DNA of 64,000 bases from JBBRBB01 sp038206235 (GTDB lineage Bacteria > Bacteroidota > Bacteroidia > Chitinophagales > Chitinophagaceae). A program made the position numbers and the translations under genes. Of this stretch, positions 9,701-19,068 are shown piece after piece; within the stretch, counting starts at the first letter, position 1; each line of letters opens with the position of its first letter. The notes under the pieces were generated by a model. It worked only from the letters and a program-made list of their open reading frames with translations. It ran no database searches and was not told the origin of the DNA. Location: positions 1 to 64,000 of the forward strand of contig JBBRBB010000012.1 in the NCBI GenBank assembly GCA_038206235.1, given 5' to 3'.

Positions 9701-10262
9701 CATATTCATGGGCTTCATCTTTGTAAGACGGAATGCCATTTTTATCAATGCCTTTGCATATTAGTAATTGATTATGGCTGTGCAGAATTTCATAATTACC
9801 CACACGGCAAACATATATATCTATTAAGCCATCGTTATTAATATCAACAACAGAAACGCCGGTGCTCCATGCGCCATCATTTGGAATTTTTGCAGCAGCA
9901 GTAACATCTTTGAATTTTAAACCTGTCCCGACACCTTCGAGATTTCCTGTATTCAGAAATAATTTGTTTTGCTGCTGGTTGCTTGCAAAGAATAAATCAA
10001 TTAAGCCATCGTTATTGAAGTCTGCTGCACCAACACCTGCGCCGTTGTAGAAATACATGTAGGTAAACATATTAAACTGCTGTGTGGGCGTTAGCCTGTT
10101 TGTAAAATAAAGACCTGTTCTGTCATCATTCAACACATCAAACAATACATTTGTTTTATCGTGTGTTTTGCAACTGCTTAATAAAAAGAGCAGAATTACA
10201 ATAAAAACATGGTCAAAAATATTTGTGCCTTTATATTGAAGTATGTGTGCAGTTTTTTTCAT
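6783..10262 (-). CDS. FG-GAP/VCBS repeat lipoprotein with ASPIC/UnbV domain (paralog 3 of the sus locus)
   Basis: This 1159-residue predicted lipoprotein has an N-terminal hydrophobic segment ending LLSSC with lipobox Cys31. It is packed with FG-GAP/VCBS motifs of the type DFNNDGLIDLFF and DYDMDGDLDMYL, acidic loops that bind calcium in beta-propeller blades. An ASPIC/UnbV-like segment (KIILFANGG to FPVKGFQSSM) lies near residues 585-620. The start codon overlaps the stop of the upstream paralog by 4 bp (ATGA), indicating translational coupling. Relative to the two paralogs it has a loop insertion of about 20 residues encoded by a palindromic repeat (9425-9478). Proteins of this class sit at the cell surface beside SusC/SusD in many Bacteroidota. 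Ligand or enzymatic function is not known. Confidence 0.85.
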   Translation of the reverse strand: MKKTAHILQYKGTNIFDHVFIVILLFLLSSCKTHDKTNVLFDVLNDDRTGLYFTNRLTPTQQFNMFTYMYFYNGAGVGAADFNNDGLIDLFFASNQQQNKLFLNTGNLEGVGTGLKFKDVTAAAKIPNDGAWSTGVSVVDINNDGLIDIYVCRVGNYEILHSHNQLLICKGIDKNGIPSYKDEAHEYGLDFSGFSTQAAFFDYDMDGDLDMYLLNHSVHQNGNFAERKLFLGTYNPLSGDRIYRNNLISYTAKENSNRHNISPSTGVLPIAIGAIGKGEAFSDVTKETGINSSAIGYGLGICVANINLDGYPDIYIGNDFHENDYLYINQKNGTFKEDLNECMMHTSQFSMGVDVADINNDAYPEIISMDMLPSDPYMLKRSLGEDEYNTFYAKIGYGYNYQYTRNNLQLNCRNGMFSEVGLYAGVAATDWSWSPLWVDFDNDGLKDLFISNGIPKRLNDIDYVNYVSNDVIQEKIRTNDMKEKDMTLIDKFPEIKLTNRFFKNNGNAQFTDVGKEIKNEQPGFSNGAVYADFDNDGDLDIAVNTIDAPVLLYQNKSNDAKTQNYLQIKLKGAPANINAIGAKIILFANGGIRTYESFPVKGFQSSMQIPLQIGFNNTKIDSMFLVWPDNTYQSIQYSSASPRITFSYKNGLPAFDYKILTTYWKNTTNRITDVTKDVNLQFLHKENPFNEFDRELLIPHTCSAEGPALAVDDMNGDGLDDVFIGSSKREKSAVFMQTLSGKFQKSLQPAIDRDSVYEDVDACWVDVNNDKHTDLVVASGGNEYYGADEHLQPRVYLNDGKANLTKLQNAFDNIFLTASCIVPYDFTGDGYVDLFVGGRAVPWEYGQMPTSYLLQNDGTGKFNDVTVKYSKELSQEGFITSASWIDLDKDGDKDLILSLEWDGIIAYINNNGSFIKKQLTTNKGWWNFVYPCDIDNDGDIDFITGNLGLNTRLKASQNEPVKMYYGDFDGNGKKEQVLTYYLQGKEIPFANKAELEKQMPVLKKKFLYASDLAKASLKDIFTKEKLNAANVYTANYFSNAVLINEGNFNFTAKALPWRAQLSSFRDATVINANNDSLPDILLVGNFYGNNIEMGRYDADYGTLLINHGNDSFTCESMNGLQVKGETRHVRPIKILNHQQSFVLARNNDSAIVITTQQQP
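9425..9478. repeat. Palindromic element inside an FG-GAP gene, in frame
   Basis: The perfect 14-bp palindrome CCGATAGCTATCGG (9445-9458) is preceded by a second CCCGATAGCT word and flanked by CCTCCCCC and GGAGGGGG. It is read in frame by the 6783-10262 gene as STGVLPIAIGAIGKGE. The two neighbouring paralogs lack these residues at the equivalent position, just before the VTKETGI / ATKQAGI block. Confidence 0.75.
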
Positions 10263-13200
10263 TTGGCCTCATTTGCTGAGGAATTATTGTTATTATTTTT
10301 TTGTTGACTGTTTACCTCGTACAAAAGCGGATACTCATCATTTTGCAGAAATAATAAATACTTTTTATCAGAACCGTTAATTTCTGCAATATCTTTTAAC
10401 TGACCTCTCAGTTGCAATCCTGTTTGCGCAGATTCTGAAAGCAAAAAATTTCCACGCTTATCGTTAATTAAAACCTCTCCGGCACTTGCATCCAGTCTTT
10501 CTAATTGGGGCTGAAAATTAAATTGATTACCGCCCAGAATTATATCTGTATATCCATCGCTATTTAGATCCATGCAATGAATAGCATTGACTGATGACAT
10601 TTGAATCATGAAGGGAAATTTCTGAATTGAAAATTCCCCGTTTCCATTATTGACGGCAATACAGGAGGCTGAATAATTAAATTGTTTCATTGTCGCTTTA
10701 CTCAATGCATCTTGTGGAATTAGCTCCTGCACTGATTTCTTAGCATATTCTTCATGCTTCAAATTATTTTTTTTCAGGAATGGCAACGCATCTTCAAGGT
10801 CATGCTTTAAAAATATCGGCTTGTCTTTTCCATCCGCAGTTTGTGTGATAATCTTATCAACAATTCCGTTTTTATCAAAATCACTTACCCATAATTTTGC
10901 AGGATGCGCTGAATCAGGACGCAGATAAAAGTTTTCACCTATGTTTCCGAGCAACAAATCTTCTTTGCCATCATTATTTACATCGGCTACTGAAACAGTT
11001 TGCCACCATCCATACAGATTATCAAGATTTGTTTTTACTTCTTCAAAATGATTTTTGGTAAACGAAAAAATTCTCGGAGTCATCCATTCCCCAACAATGA
11101 TTAATTCTTTTGCTGAATCACCTGCAACATCAGCCCAGGCAGCGCCTGTAACCATTCCGATATTTGCAATGTTTGGGTTTTTTGTTTTTGCAATATCTGT
11201 AAAATTACCTGTGCCATCATTCACAAACAAATAACTGGTAGGCGATAACCCATATACAAGAGGAACACTTCTGCCGCCAACAAACAAATCCATATCTCCA
11301 TCTTTATCAAAATCATAATTGGCCACTACACTTATATTATCAGCATTAAGAGGAAATGCTGTTGCATCAAGCGAAAAATTTCCTTTACCATCATTTTTAA
11401 ACAATCGAAATTGCAATTGCCTGCTCCCTTCGGAAACATTATTGCCGCCTGGACAAATCAGTAAATCGAGATCTCCATCTTTATCGCAATCAAATAATAA
11501 TACAGCTACATCCTCGAAGTCTGTAAATTGTTCGAAAACTTTTTCATCTTTCTTTACAAATTTTCCCCGCCCGACGGAGCCGGTCATGCGGGCATCTTCT
11601 TTTTGCAAATACAATTGTCCTGCATGCGCATTTGTTCCACCAATAAAAATATCTTGCAGCCCATCGCCATTTACATCACCAACTGCAGCTTTTGATCCTT
11701 CGCGTGAAAGCATTTTAGGGATATTTCTTTCATAAAAAAAATCAACATAATCATCTTCAGTATGTTTTTCAAAATTGCTTTTTACTTCTTTTAAGAATGT
11801 AGCAGAAGGTGTTGGTATTATGTGTTGCTGAGTATATTTTTTTTCTTCGCTTTCATTAATCACATACAATTTATTAATACCAGGATGTACATATTTCGAA
11901 TACGAAAGATCAGGCCACTGCACAATCATAGAATCTATTTGTGCAGCATTGCCCAAACCGATTATTATTTTATAATCCATGGAAGACTGAAAGCCGCGGC
12001 TGGGAATTACTTCACGGGTTAATATTTGTTTGCCGCTATATACTTCAATTTTACTGCCTACTGCAAACTTGTTTTTATTACTGCCCTGAAGCGATATTGC
12101 GATATAGTTGTTGTGATTAATTTCACGGGAATTATTTTTATAAATGAATGCTGGCTGATTAACATTATTTATCACTAAATCAAGGTCGCCATCATTATCG
12201 AGATCTCCGTAAGCTGCACCATTAGAAAAAGATGGCTGAGTGAAGCCCCATTTTTCTCCAATATCAGTGAATTGCAAATTGCCATTGTTTTGATATGCTT
12301 TATTCAACACATGGATTGATGGCATCTTATCTATTATCACATTTAAGTTCTCCTTTTTGCCTGTGGCTTTCATCTTTTGCATAATATCATTAGCTGAAAA
12401 ATCAAGAAAGTCCTGGTTGATGAGGTCATGATTAATGCCATTGCATACATACAGGTCTGCAAAGCCATCGTTGTTTACATCAAACATTAAACCTCCCCAA
12501 CTCCAGTCAGTTGCAGCGACACCGGCATAATTTGCCACGTCTGCAAAAGTTCCATTCTTATTATTTAATTGCAAAGTGTTCTGAAAAAATTGATGATAAA
12601 AACCGTTTTGTTGTTTAAGACGATACACATTTATATCTTCAAATGCAAAGGTTGTTTTTCTCCTGTAATCATCTTCGGGCAGCATATCTGTTGTAAAAAT
12701 ATCGGTATATCCATCATTATTTATGTCGCCGAAATCTGCACCCATAGATGCAAGACTCGTGTGCTGCATACATTGTTCCAAATCATCTTTGAATGTTCCG
12801 TTCTTTTGATTGATGTATAAATAATCTCTCTCGAAATAATCATTTGATACATACACATCGGGATAACCATCATTATTTATATCTCCAACAGTTACACCTA
12901 AGCCAAAGCCGATAAGGCTTCCGTGAATTCCGGCCTGCTTTGTTGCATCAACAAATTTGTTGTTATCATTCCTGAGAAGATGATCTCCACCACCTTTCCA
13001 AACTGCAGCCACAGGCCAGTTAGCATCAGGAAGGTCACGCTGGTTGGCGTAGTTCAAAACATTTGGAGAAATAGGACTGTTGTTGATGATAAAACAATCT
13101 AAATCACCATCAAGGTCATAATCAAAAAAAGATGCTTGCGTTGTGTAGCCTGCATCATCAAGTCCATATAGTACAGCAGATTCGGTAAAGGTAAGATTGT

Positions 13201-13684
13201 GATTATTGATAAAGAGTTGATTTTTTCGTAATGATGAATCGTTCATGCTTCCTGCATTGCACACATAAATGTCGAGCCATCCATCATTGTTTATATCAGC
13301 CATTACCACGCCGGTGCTCCATTGTTTTTTTTCCTTGAATCCTGCCTTATCAGAAATATCTTCAAATGTAAAACTTGTCGCGACACCTTCGGGATTGCTT
13401 TTATTAAGATAGAGCTTATTGCTTTCCTGATTAGCAGTAAAAAAAATATCAGCAAGACCATCGTTATTTATATCGCCGATAGCAACGCCGCCGCCATTAT
13501 AAAAATTTCGATAGCTTAAAATATTAAGTTCTTTGTTATCCTCAACTTTATTGTTAAACTTAATATTTGTGTTATTCATTAAAGTGAATAATGGTTTTTC
13601 TCCATGCTTATTATGGCATGAATAAAAAACTATTACAAGAAATAAAAAATACAAAATACTCTTCAATGAAAAAATTTTAATCAA
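10259..13684 (-). CDS. FG-GAP/VCBS repeat lipoprotein with ASPIC/UnbV domain (paralog 2 of the sus locus)
   Basis: This 1141-residue predicted lipoprotein has a signal segment ending VFYSC, with Cys23 as the acylation site. Repeated DINNDGLADIFF, DYDLDGDLD and DVNGDGLQDIFIGG motifs mark FG-GAP/VCBS beta-propeller blades with calcium-binding acidic loops. An ASPIC/UnbV-like region with REVIPSRGFQSSM lies near residue 565. It is close in sequence and length to the 13909-17280 paralog and more distant from the 6783-10262 one. Its stop overlaps the start of the downstream paralog by 4 bp. A repeat-derived insertion of about nine residues (RMTGSVGRG) interrupts an otherwise conserved QLYLQ...GKFxKK block. 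Function is inferred only as surface binding or processing linked to the adjacent SusCD pair. Confidence 0.85.
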   Translation of the reverse strand: MIKIFSLKSILYFLFLVIVFYSCHNKHGEKPLFTLMNNTNIKFNNKVEDNKELNILSYRNFYNGGGVAIGDINNDGLADIFFTANQESNKLYLNKSNPEGVATSFTFEDISDKAGFKEKKQWSTGVVMADINNDGWLDIYVCNAGSMNDSSLRKNQLFINNHNLTFTESAVLYGLDDAGYTTQASFFDYDLDGDLDCFIINNSPISPNVLNYANQRDLPDANWPVAAVWKGGGDHLLRNDNNKFVDATKQAGIHGSLIGFGLGVTVGDINNDGYPDVYVSNDYFERDYLYINQKNGTFKDDLEQCMQHTSLASMGADFGDINNDGYTDIFTTDMLPEDDYRRKTTFAFEDINVYRLKQQNGFYHQFFQNTLQLNNKNGTFADVANYAGVAATDWSWGGLMFDVNNDGFADLYVCNGINHDLINQDFLDFSANDIMQKMKATGKKENLNVIIDKMPSIHVLNKAYQNNGNLQFTDIGEKWGFTQPSFSNGAAYGDLDNDGDLDLVINNVNQPAFIYKNNSREINHNNYIAISLQGSNKNKFAVGSKIEVYSGKQILTREVIPSRGFQSSMDYKIIIGLGNAAQIDSMIVQWPDLSYSKYVHPGINKLYVINESEEKKYTQQHIIPTPSATFLKEVKSNFEKHTEDDYVDFFYERNIPKMLSREGSKAAVGDVNGDGLQDIFIGGTNAHAGQLYLQKEDARMTGSVGRGKFVKKDEKVFEQFTDFEDVAVLLFDCDKDGDLDLLICPGGNNVSEGSRQLQFRLFKNDGKGNFSLDATAFPLNADNISVVANYDFDKDGDMDLFVGGRSVPLVYGLSPTSYLFVNDGTGNFTDIAKTKNPNIANIGMVTGAAWADVAGDSAKELIIVGEWMTPRIFSFTKNHFEEVKTNLDNLYGWWQTVSVADVNNDGKEDLLLGNIGENFYLRPDSAHPAKLWVSDFDKNGIVDKIITQTADGKDKPIFLKHDLEDALPFLKKNNLKHEEYAKKSVQELIPQDALSKATMKQFNYSASCIAVNNGNGEFSIQKFPFMIQMSSVNAIHCMDLNSDGYTDIILGGNQFNFQPQLERLDASAGEVLINDKRGNFLLSESAQTGLQLRGQLKDIAEINGSDKKYLLFLQNDEYPLLYEVNSQQKNNNNNSSANEAK
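11566..11592. repeat. GC-rich stem-loop element inserted in frame in an FG-GAP gene
   Basis: The 27-nt element has CCCGC / GCGGG ends and an inner GAC/GTC pair in an AT-rich gene. On the coding strand it reads ARMTGSVGRG. The closest paralog (13909-17280) goes directly from YLQAPDG to KFLKKEEK and lacks it, so the insertion is visible from paralog comparison within this window. Confidence 0.7.
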
Positions 13685-13734
13685 TTTGAAAAATTCATTT
13701 CATAATTATGCCATATAACTATGCCTTAATTATT

Positions 13735-13864
13735 GAATAAGGTAATAAGGTTGTTCATGTTGGTATTTGCTTTCTACTAAGGTTAGTAAAGCAATTTGAT
13801 TAAAACCTTATTACTTTAGTAGAAAGAAGTACATGTGCCGTTCCTTAACCTTATTATCTTATTC
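13735..13864. repeat. Long imperfect inverted repeat between two FG-GAP genes (MITE-like)
   Basis: The outer arm GAATAAGGTAATAAGGTT (13735-13752) matches the complement of 13847-13864 at 17 of 18 positions. An inner arm CTTTCTACTAA (13770-13780) is perfectly complementary to 13816-13826, and AGTAA/TTACT extends it after a 4-nt bulge. The whole 130-bp stretch can fold into one long hairpin. No gene lies in the 13685-13908 spacer. Confidence 0.65.
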
Positions 13865-13908
13865 TACTAATCATTCAAGCCTCTGCCTTCAGTCTTATTA
13901 ATACCAAA

Positions 13909-16900
13909 TCAGTTTTTATTTTTTAATTTATTTATTTCATACAAAAGAGGATAATCATTATTTTGAAGAAACAATAAATACTCTCTACCTTTCTCATCAA
14001 TCTTTACAATATCTCTTACTTCGCCTCTTAATTGTAAACCTGTTGTTGATGCATACTGCCACGTGAAATTTCCTTTGCCATCGTTGATGAGCACATCTCC
14101 AATGCTTGCATCCTGCCTTTCAAACTGCGGCAAAAAGCCAAACTGGTTTCCTCCTGAAACAATATCTGTATAGCCATCGTTATTCAAATCCATACAATGA
14201 AAAAGGTTGATGCATGAGAGCTGAGACATTGATGGCAATTTTTTAATAGTGAAATTTCCATTACCATTATTAACAGCAACGATTGAGCTTGAATAATTAA
14301 ATTTCTTTACGAGACATTTATTGAGCACTTCCTGCGGAAATAATTCCTGCATTGATTTTTTTGCGTACTCTTCATGTTTAAGGTTACTCTTTTTAATTAA
14401 GGGCAATTGCTCTTCCATATCACGCTTGAGAGATACAGGCATATCTTTTCTATCAATGGTGTATGTAATTATTTTATCCATGCTGTTGTTTCCATCAAAA
14501 TCATTAACCCAAAGTTTTACAGGTTTGCTACTATCTGGTTGCAGGTAAAAATTTTCACCTATGTTTCCCAAGAGCAAATCTTGTTTACCATCATTATTTA
14601 CATCAGCAACAGAAACGCTTTGCCACCATCCGTACATGTTATTCAAATTGGTTTTTATTTCCTTGAAATGATTTTGCTGATAAGAAAAAATCTTAGGCGA
14701 CATCCATTCACCAACAATGATTAATTCTTTTTGCGCATCGCCTGAAACATCAGCCCACACGGCACTGCACACCATACCAATATTGGCAATGTCAGGATTT
14801 TGAGTTTTTGCAAGAGCAGTGAAGTGACCTTTACTATCATTTACAAAAAGAAAACTTTCGGGATTAATTCCATATACTCCGGGAAAACTGCGTGCGCCAA
14901 TAAAGAGGTCAGGAAAGCCATCATGATTAAAATCGTTTGCAACAGCAACGGAAACATTCACACCAACATTTGGAAATGCGGAAGTGTTTATTGAGAAATT
15001 TCCTTTACCATCATTGGCGAATAAGCGAAGCTGCAATTGCCTGCTGTTAAGCATGGAATTATTTCCACCGGGACAAACGAGCAAATCTGAATCACCATCT
15101 TTATCGTAATCAAAAAATAAAACGGCAACATCTTCAAAATCTGAATACAGCTCAAAAATCTTTTCTTCTTTTTTTAAAAATTTTCCATCGGGTGCTTGAA
15201 GATATAACTGACCGGGATGATCGGGAGTCCCTCCTATAAAAACATCCTGCAGTCCATCACCGTTTACATCTCCCACTGCAGCTTTCGGGCCTTCTTTTGA
15301 AAGCATTCTCGGAATATTGCGCTCGGTATAAAAATCAATTACATCATTTTCCTGGTGTTTATCAAAGTTGCTTTGTACTTGTGTAAAAAATGTTTGTGAA
15401 GGAGACTTTGTTGTCTCAGGTTTTATATTTTTTTCATTGGGTTGTTGTATGATGTGTATCTGATTGATTTGTGGTTTTTCAATTTCTGTAAACGACCTGT
15501 CAGGCCATGTAATAAGCATGGAATCTATTTGTACAAGCTTGCCCAATCCAAAAATCATTTTGTAATCAACTGAAGATTGAAAGCCTCTGCTGGGAATCAT
15601 TTCTTTTGTGAAAATTTCTTTTCCAACAAACAATTGCACCTTACTGCCAACTGCAAACCTATTTTTATCTTTCCCTTTCAGCATAATGCCGATGTAATTG
15701 TTGCCATTTAATTCCCGTGAATTGTTTTTATAAACAGATGCCGGTTGATTTTCGTTGTTGATTATTAAATCAAGGTCGCCGTCATTATCCAAATCTCCAT
15801 AGGCTGCGCCGTTTGAAAAAGTGGATTGTGTAAATCCCCACACCTGGCCCATATCTGTAAATTTTAGATTTTTATTATTTTGAAAAACTTTATTAGGAAG
15901 AGGTGTTCGGGGTATTTGTTGTAATAATTCTTCAATTTGCTTTTTCTTTCCGCTCAATACCATTTTGTGATAAGCTTCATCGGCAAAGAAGTTCATAAAA
16001 TCAAGGTTGGTTACATCACGGTTAACACCATTGCAAACATATATATCGTTCCATCCATCATTATCCATATCAAACATCAGAGCGCCCCAGCTCCAGTCAG
16101 TAGCAGCAATTCCGCTGTAATTGGCAATGTCTTTAAACATTCCATTTCTGTCATTTAATTGCAAACAATTCTGGGTGTACTGGTAATAAAGTCCCGTCTT
16201 AATTTTTGCATTGAATATATCAATATTATCAAAAGCGCCTGTTGTTTTTAACCTGTAATCATTCACAGGCAACATGTCTGTTGTAAATAAATCGGGATAG
16301 CCATCGTTATTAATATCGGCGATGTCTGCACCCATAGAAGAGAAGCTTGCGTGCTGCATACAATTTTCGAGTTCGTCTTTAAATGTGCCATCTTTTTGAT
16401 TGATGTAGAGATAATCTCTTTCATAAGAATCGTTTGAAACAAATACATCTGGATAATTATCGCCATTGATATCGCCAACAGATACTCCTAATCCAAAGCT
16501 GATAAGGCTTCCGTGAATACCTGCCTGTTTTGTTACTTCAATGAAATGGTCGTTATCATTTCTAAATAAATGGTCTCCGCCACCTTTTAAAAAATTTGCA
16601 ACGGGCCATTCCTTTTCAGGTAAATCACGCCGGTTTGCAAAATCTAATTGATTAACAGGAATAGGACTATTGTTAATCATGAAACAATCAAGGTCACCAT
16701 CCATATCGTAATCAAAAAAAGAGACTTGTGTGGTGTAGGCTGAAATATCTAAACCATAGTGAGCTGCAGATTCTGTAAAGGTGAGATTATGGTTGTTTAT
16801 ATATAATTTATTTTTCCGGTTACCCGTGCTCATGTGACCGGATGAGCAAACATAAATATCAAGCCATCCATCCCCATTCACATCGGCAAAGGTTACACCT

Positions 16901-17280
16901 GTATTCCATTTATTATCTTTAATAATTCCCGCCTTATCGCTAATATCTTCAAATTTAAAACCTGTCCCGACACCTTCGGGATTGCCTTTATTTAAATACA
17001 GTTTGTTTGCGCCTGCGTTGGATGTTAGAAAAACATCTGCCAGGCCATCATTATTTATATCACCAATAGCAACGCCGCCGCCATTATAAAAGTTTCTGAA
17101 AAGAAAACTGTTTTCGAGGCTGTCATCTTCAACTGTGTTGATAAAAATGACACCTGTGTTATCCATCAAATTAAAAAGAAATGGAGATTCTTTTTTATTT
17201 TGATTACATGAAGCACAAATAATTATCGAGCATACAAAAAGAGAAAATTGAAACCATATTTTGTTAGTGAATTTATACAT
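13909..17280 (-). CDS. FG-GAP/VCBS repeat lipoprotein with ASPIC/UnbV domain (paralog 1 of the sus locus)
   Basis: This 1123-residue predicted lipoprotein has a signal segment ending IICASC with Cys25. It shares the module order of the next two genes: N-terminal DINNDGLADVFL and DYDMDGDLDCFM blades, a KEMIPSRGFQSSV ASPIC/UnbV-like segment near residue 560, then further blades with DVNGDGLQDVFIGG and DLNNDGYTDIV. The acidic loops fit calcium-binding integrin-alpha-like beta-propellers. It is the first gene after SusD and begins only 44 bp beyond a perfect stem-loop, so transcription from susCD may read through at reduced level. A cell-surface role in binding or degrading the SusCD substrate is likely but unproven. 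Confidence 0.85.
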   Translation of the reverse strand: MYKFTNKIWFQFSLFVCSIIICASCNQNKKESPFLFNLMDNTGVIFINTVEDDSLENSFLFRNFYNGGGVAIGDINNDGLADVFLTSNAGANKLYLNKGNPEGVGTGFKFEDISDKAGIIKDNKWNTGVTFADVNGDGWLDIYVCSSGHMSTGNRKNKLYINNHNLTFTESAAHYGLDISAYTTQVSFFDYDMDGDLDCFMINNSPIPVNQLDFANRRDLPEKEWPVANFLKGGGDHLFRNDNDHFIEVTKQAGIHGSLISFGLGVSVGDINGDNYPDVFVSNDSYERDYLYINQKDGTFKDELENCMQHASFSSMGADIADINNDGYPDLFTTDMLPVNDYRLKTTGAFDNIDIFNAKIKTGLYYQYTQNCLQLNDRNGMFKDIANYSGIAATDWSWGALMFDMDNDGWNDIYVCNGVNRDVTNLDFMNFFADEAYHKMVLSGKKKQIEELLQQIPRTPLPNKVFQNNKNLKFTDMGQVWGFTQSTFSNGAAYGDLDNDGDLDLIINNENQPASVYKNNSRELNGNNYIGIMLKGKDKNRFAVGSKVQLFVGKEIFTKEMIPSRGFQSSVDYKMIFGLGKLVQIDSMLITWPDRSFTEIEKPQINQIHIIQQPNEKNIKPETTKSPSQTFFTQVQSNFDKHQENDVIDFYTERNIPRMLSKEGPKAAVGDVNGDGLQDVFIGGTPDHPGQLYLQAPDGKFLKKEEKIFELYSDFEDVAVLFFDYDKDGDSDLLVCPGGNNSMLNSRQLQLRLFANDGKGNFSINTSAFPNVGVNVSVAVANDFNHDGFPDLFIGARSFPGVYGINPESFLFVNDSKGHFTALAKTQNPDIANIGMVCSAVWADVSGDAQKELIIVGEWMSPKIFSYQQNHFKEIKTNLNNMYGWWQSVSVADVNNDGKQDLLLGNIGENFYLQPDSSKPVKLWVNDFDGNNSMDKIITYTIDRKDMPVSLKRDMEEQLPLIKKSNLKHEEYAKKSMQELFPQEVLNKCLVKKFNYSSSIVAVNNGNGNFTIKKLPSMSQLSCINLFHCMDLNNDGYTDIVSGGNQFGFLPQFERQDASIGDVLINDGKGNFTWQYASTTGLQLRGEVRDIVKIDEKGREYLLFLQNNDYPLLYEINKLKNKN

Positions 17281-17323
17281 ATCAATACAAAAGCAATGAA
17301 AGGTGATTATAGGCCTAAAATAA

Positions 17324-17349
17324 CAAAGGCCATTTTACAATGGCCTTTG
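17324..17349 (-). terminator. Stem-loop after susCD (terminator or attenuator)
   Basis: A perfect 11-bp stem CAAAGGCCATT/AATGGCCTTTG has a 4-nt loop. On the minus strand it follows the susD stop and is followed by TTATTTTA. It separates susCD from the FG-GAP genes, a position where Bacteroidota often use a leaky terminator to express SusCD more strongly than downstream genes. Confidence 0.75.
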
Positions 17350-17370
17350 CAAGAAAATATTAATGAAATA

Positions 17371-19014
17371 TTAGTAACCCGGATTCTGTTGCAAATTCGG
17401 ATTTACAATTAATTGCGTTGCAGGAACCGGGAACAATAAATATTTTGGATCATCTGCTGTTTTTAAAGCCCATGGTTGCAAGAAAACACCCATGCGTATT
17501 AAATCCTGTCTTCTCCAGCTTTCCCAATACAATTCTTTTTGACGTTCTGCCAACAATGTATTTGCATCGTATAAATTTCCTGCGTTAACCAAAGTTAAAC
17601 TTGTCAGTGGTGCAGCTTTTCTTGCGGTTCTTAATTGATTTACCAAAGTCAAGGCAGCAGGAGTATTGCCTTGTTGCAATTGTGCTTCTGCCATCATCAG
17701 CAACACATCCGCATACCTGAAAATTTGCTCCTGGTTTCCCTGTTGACCGCCAGTATAATTTTGATAATCCGGAGGATATTTAATAACCCTCACACCATCA
17801 TCTTCCAGGGTTAATGGATCTGGCTCTATTAAACTTACCTGCAAGTTAAATTTTAATGGATTGCCATTTCTGTCAAGTCTATTAGCTCCATGCTCATCAA
17901 GTTGTTGTCCTTCCAACAAACCTACTTTTAAACCGGAAGTATTTGTTACACCGGGATAAGCCACATTTCCCCTTCTCATAGTATCTGAAGCGTCAAATGC
18001 ATTATAGAAATCAGCTACAGTGCTAAATCCATTCCATCCGGCACCTCCATAAGGCCCAATTTCATTACCGCCGGTTGTATCTTTGTGTCCAAAAGAATTG
18101 TAATGCAATGTCATCATCCACCTTGCATTAACACCTACGCTATTTCTGCCATTATTATTGGCTACACCAGGAAGATTGGGAAACGCTAAAATCATTTCTG
18201 TACCAGGTCCCCAACCGTAAGCAGGATCTGCTCCGCCATTATTAGGACCAAAATTATCAAAGTAATGTGTTGTAAGAGTATATCCTGTATTTATAATATC
18301 TTGTCCAAGGCTCACTATTCTAGCCATATCAGCCCCGTCAGCCGCACCAGGAGTTTCCCTGTTTAAAAAAGCCTGCTTGTTTAACAGAACTTTCATTAAT
18401 AAAAAACGTGCTGCGTCAGGGCTTGCTTTATAAGGAGCATTTGCGGGATCTAATACAGGGATTATAGATGTTAAATCAGCTACCAAACCATCAATTGCTT
18501 CAGCAGGACCCAATACTGGTGCTGCATCAATTGAATTATACTTCTCAACAGTTCTATAAGGCACCTGTCCGTATAAATCTAACAAATAAAATTGAGCTAA
18601 GGATCTCAAAAAGGTTGCCTCAGCTGCCTGCTCGGCAGTAGGATTAAAAGCAAGTACTGTAGTAGCATCACTTTCTAACTTACCCAAATTAATAAAAACA
18701 GATTGCGCCTGCTGGTGAGTAACGTCCCATGAATGAGCATGTAATACACGCCATACGCCATTATCGTCCCAGTCGCCACCACGGGTGGGTACCAAACACT
18801 CATCAGAAGTATTTTCTTCTAAGGAAAATATTTGGTCCTGATTATTCAATGGTGTATTCATATCATTATAGGCATTATTAAGAAGCGCAACCACATCTGC
18901 AGCTCCGCCTGCTCCTGGACTATTAATTGAATCGTGGAAGTTTTCATTCAATTTAGTACAAGCAGTCATTAAAACTATCGCAGATACTATTATTAAAAAT
19001 TTATTTATTTTCAT
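17371..19014 (-). CDS. SusD/RagB-family outer-membrane nutrient-binding lipoprotein
   Basis: I start at the ATG at 19014 (MKINKFLIIV), giving 547 residues; a longer in-frame form adds nine residues and would spoil the signal peptide. The lipobox LMTAC puts the acylated cysteine at residue 19. Typical SusD features follow: an N-terminal NNAYNDMNTPL region, TPR-like helices (AEATFLRSLAQFYLLDLYGQVPYRT near residue 150), and the C-terminal RYADVLLMMAEAQLQQG, LTLVNQLRTARKAA and RQKELYWESWRRQDLIRMG blocks. SusD lids the SusC barrel and binds the ligand, usually a glycan or peptide. The gene is 54 bp downstream of susC. No sugar-specific enzyme lies nearby, so the ligand is unknown. Confidence 0.93.
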   Translation of the reverse strand: MKINKFLIIVSAIVLMTACTKLNENFHDSINSPGAGGAADVVALLNNAYNDMNTPLNNQDQIFSLEENTSDECLVPTRGGDWDDNGVWRVLHAHSWDVTHQQAQSVFINLGKLESDATTVLAFNPTAEQAAEATFLRSLAQFYLLDLYGQVPYRTVEKYNSIDAAPVLGPAEAIDGLVADLTSIIPVLDPANAPYKASPDAARFLLMKVLLNKQAFLNRETPGAADGADMARIVSLGQDIINTGYTLTTHYFDNFGPNNGGADPAYGWGPGTEMILAFPNLPGVANNNGRNSVGVNARWMMTLHYNSFGHKDTTGGNEIGPYGGAGWNGFSTVADFYNAFDASDTMRRGNVAYPGVTNTSGLKVGLLEGQQLDEHGANRLDRNGNPLKFNLQVSLIEPDPLTLEDDGVRVIKYPPDYQNYTGGQQGNQEQIFRYADVLLMMAEAQLQQGNTPAALTLVNQLRTARKAAPLTSLTLVNAGNLYDANTLLAERQKELYWESWRRQDLIRMGVFLQPWALKTADDPKYLLFPVPATQLIVNPNLQQNPGY

Positions 19015-19068
19015 ATTAATATTTTTTAGATCAGATTTCAAAAAATGATTTTAATATTGCTGTGTTAC

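Noticed and set aside
11319..11735. 138-codon plus-strand frame inside an FG-GAP gene
   Set aside because: It is antisense to a conserved coding region and has repeat-derived composition with no family.
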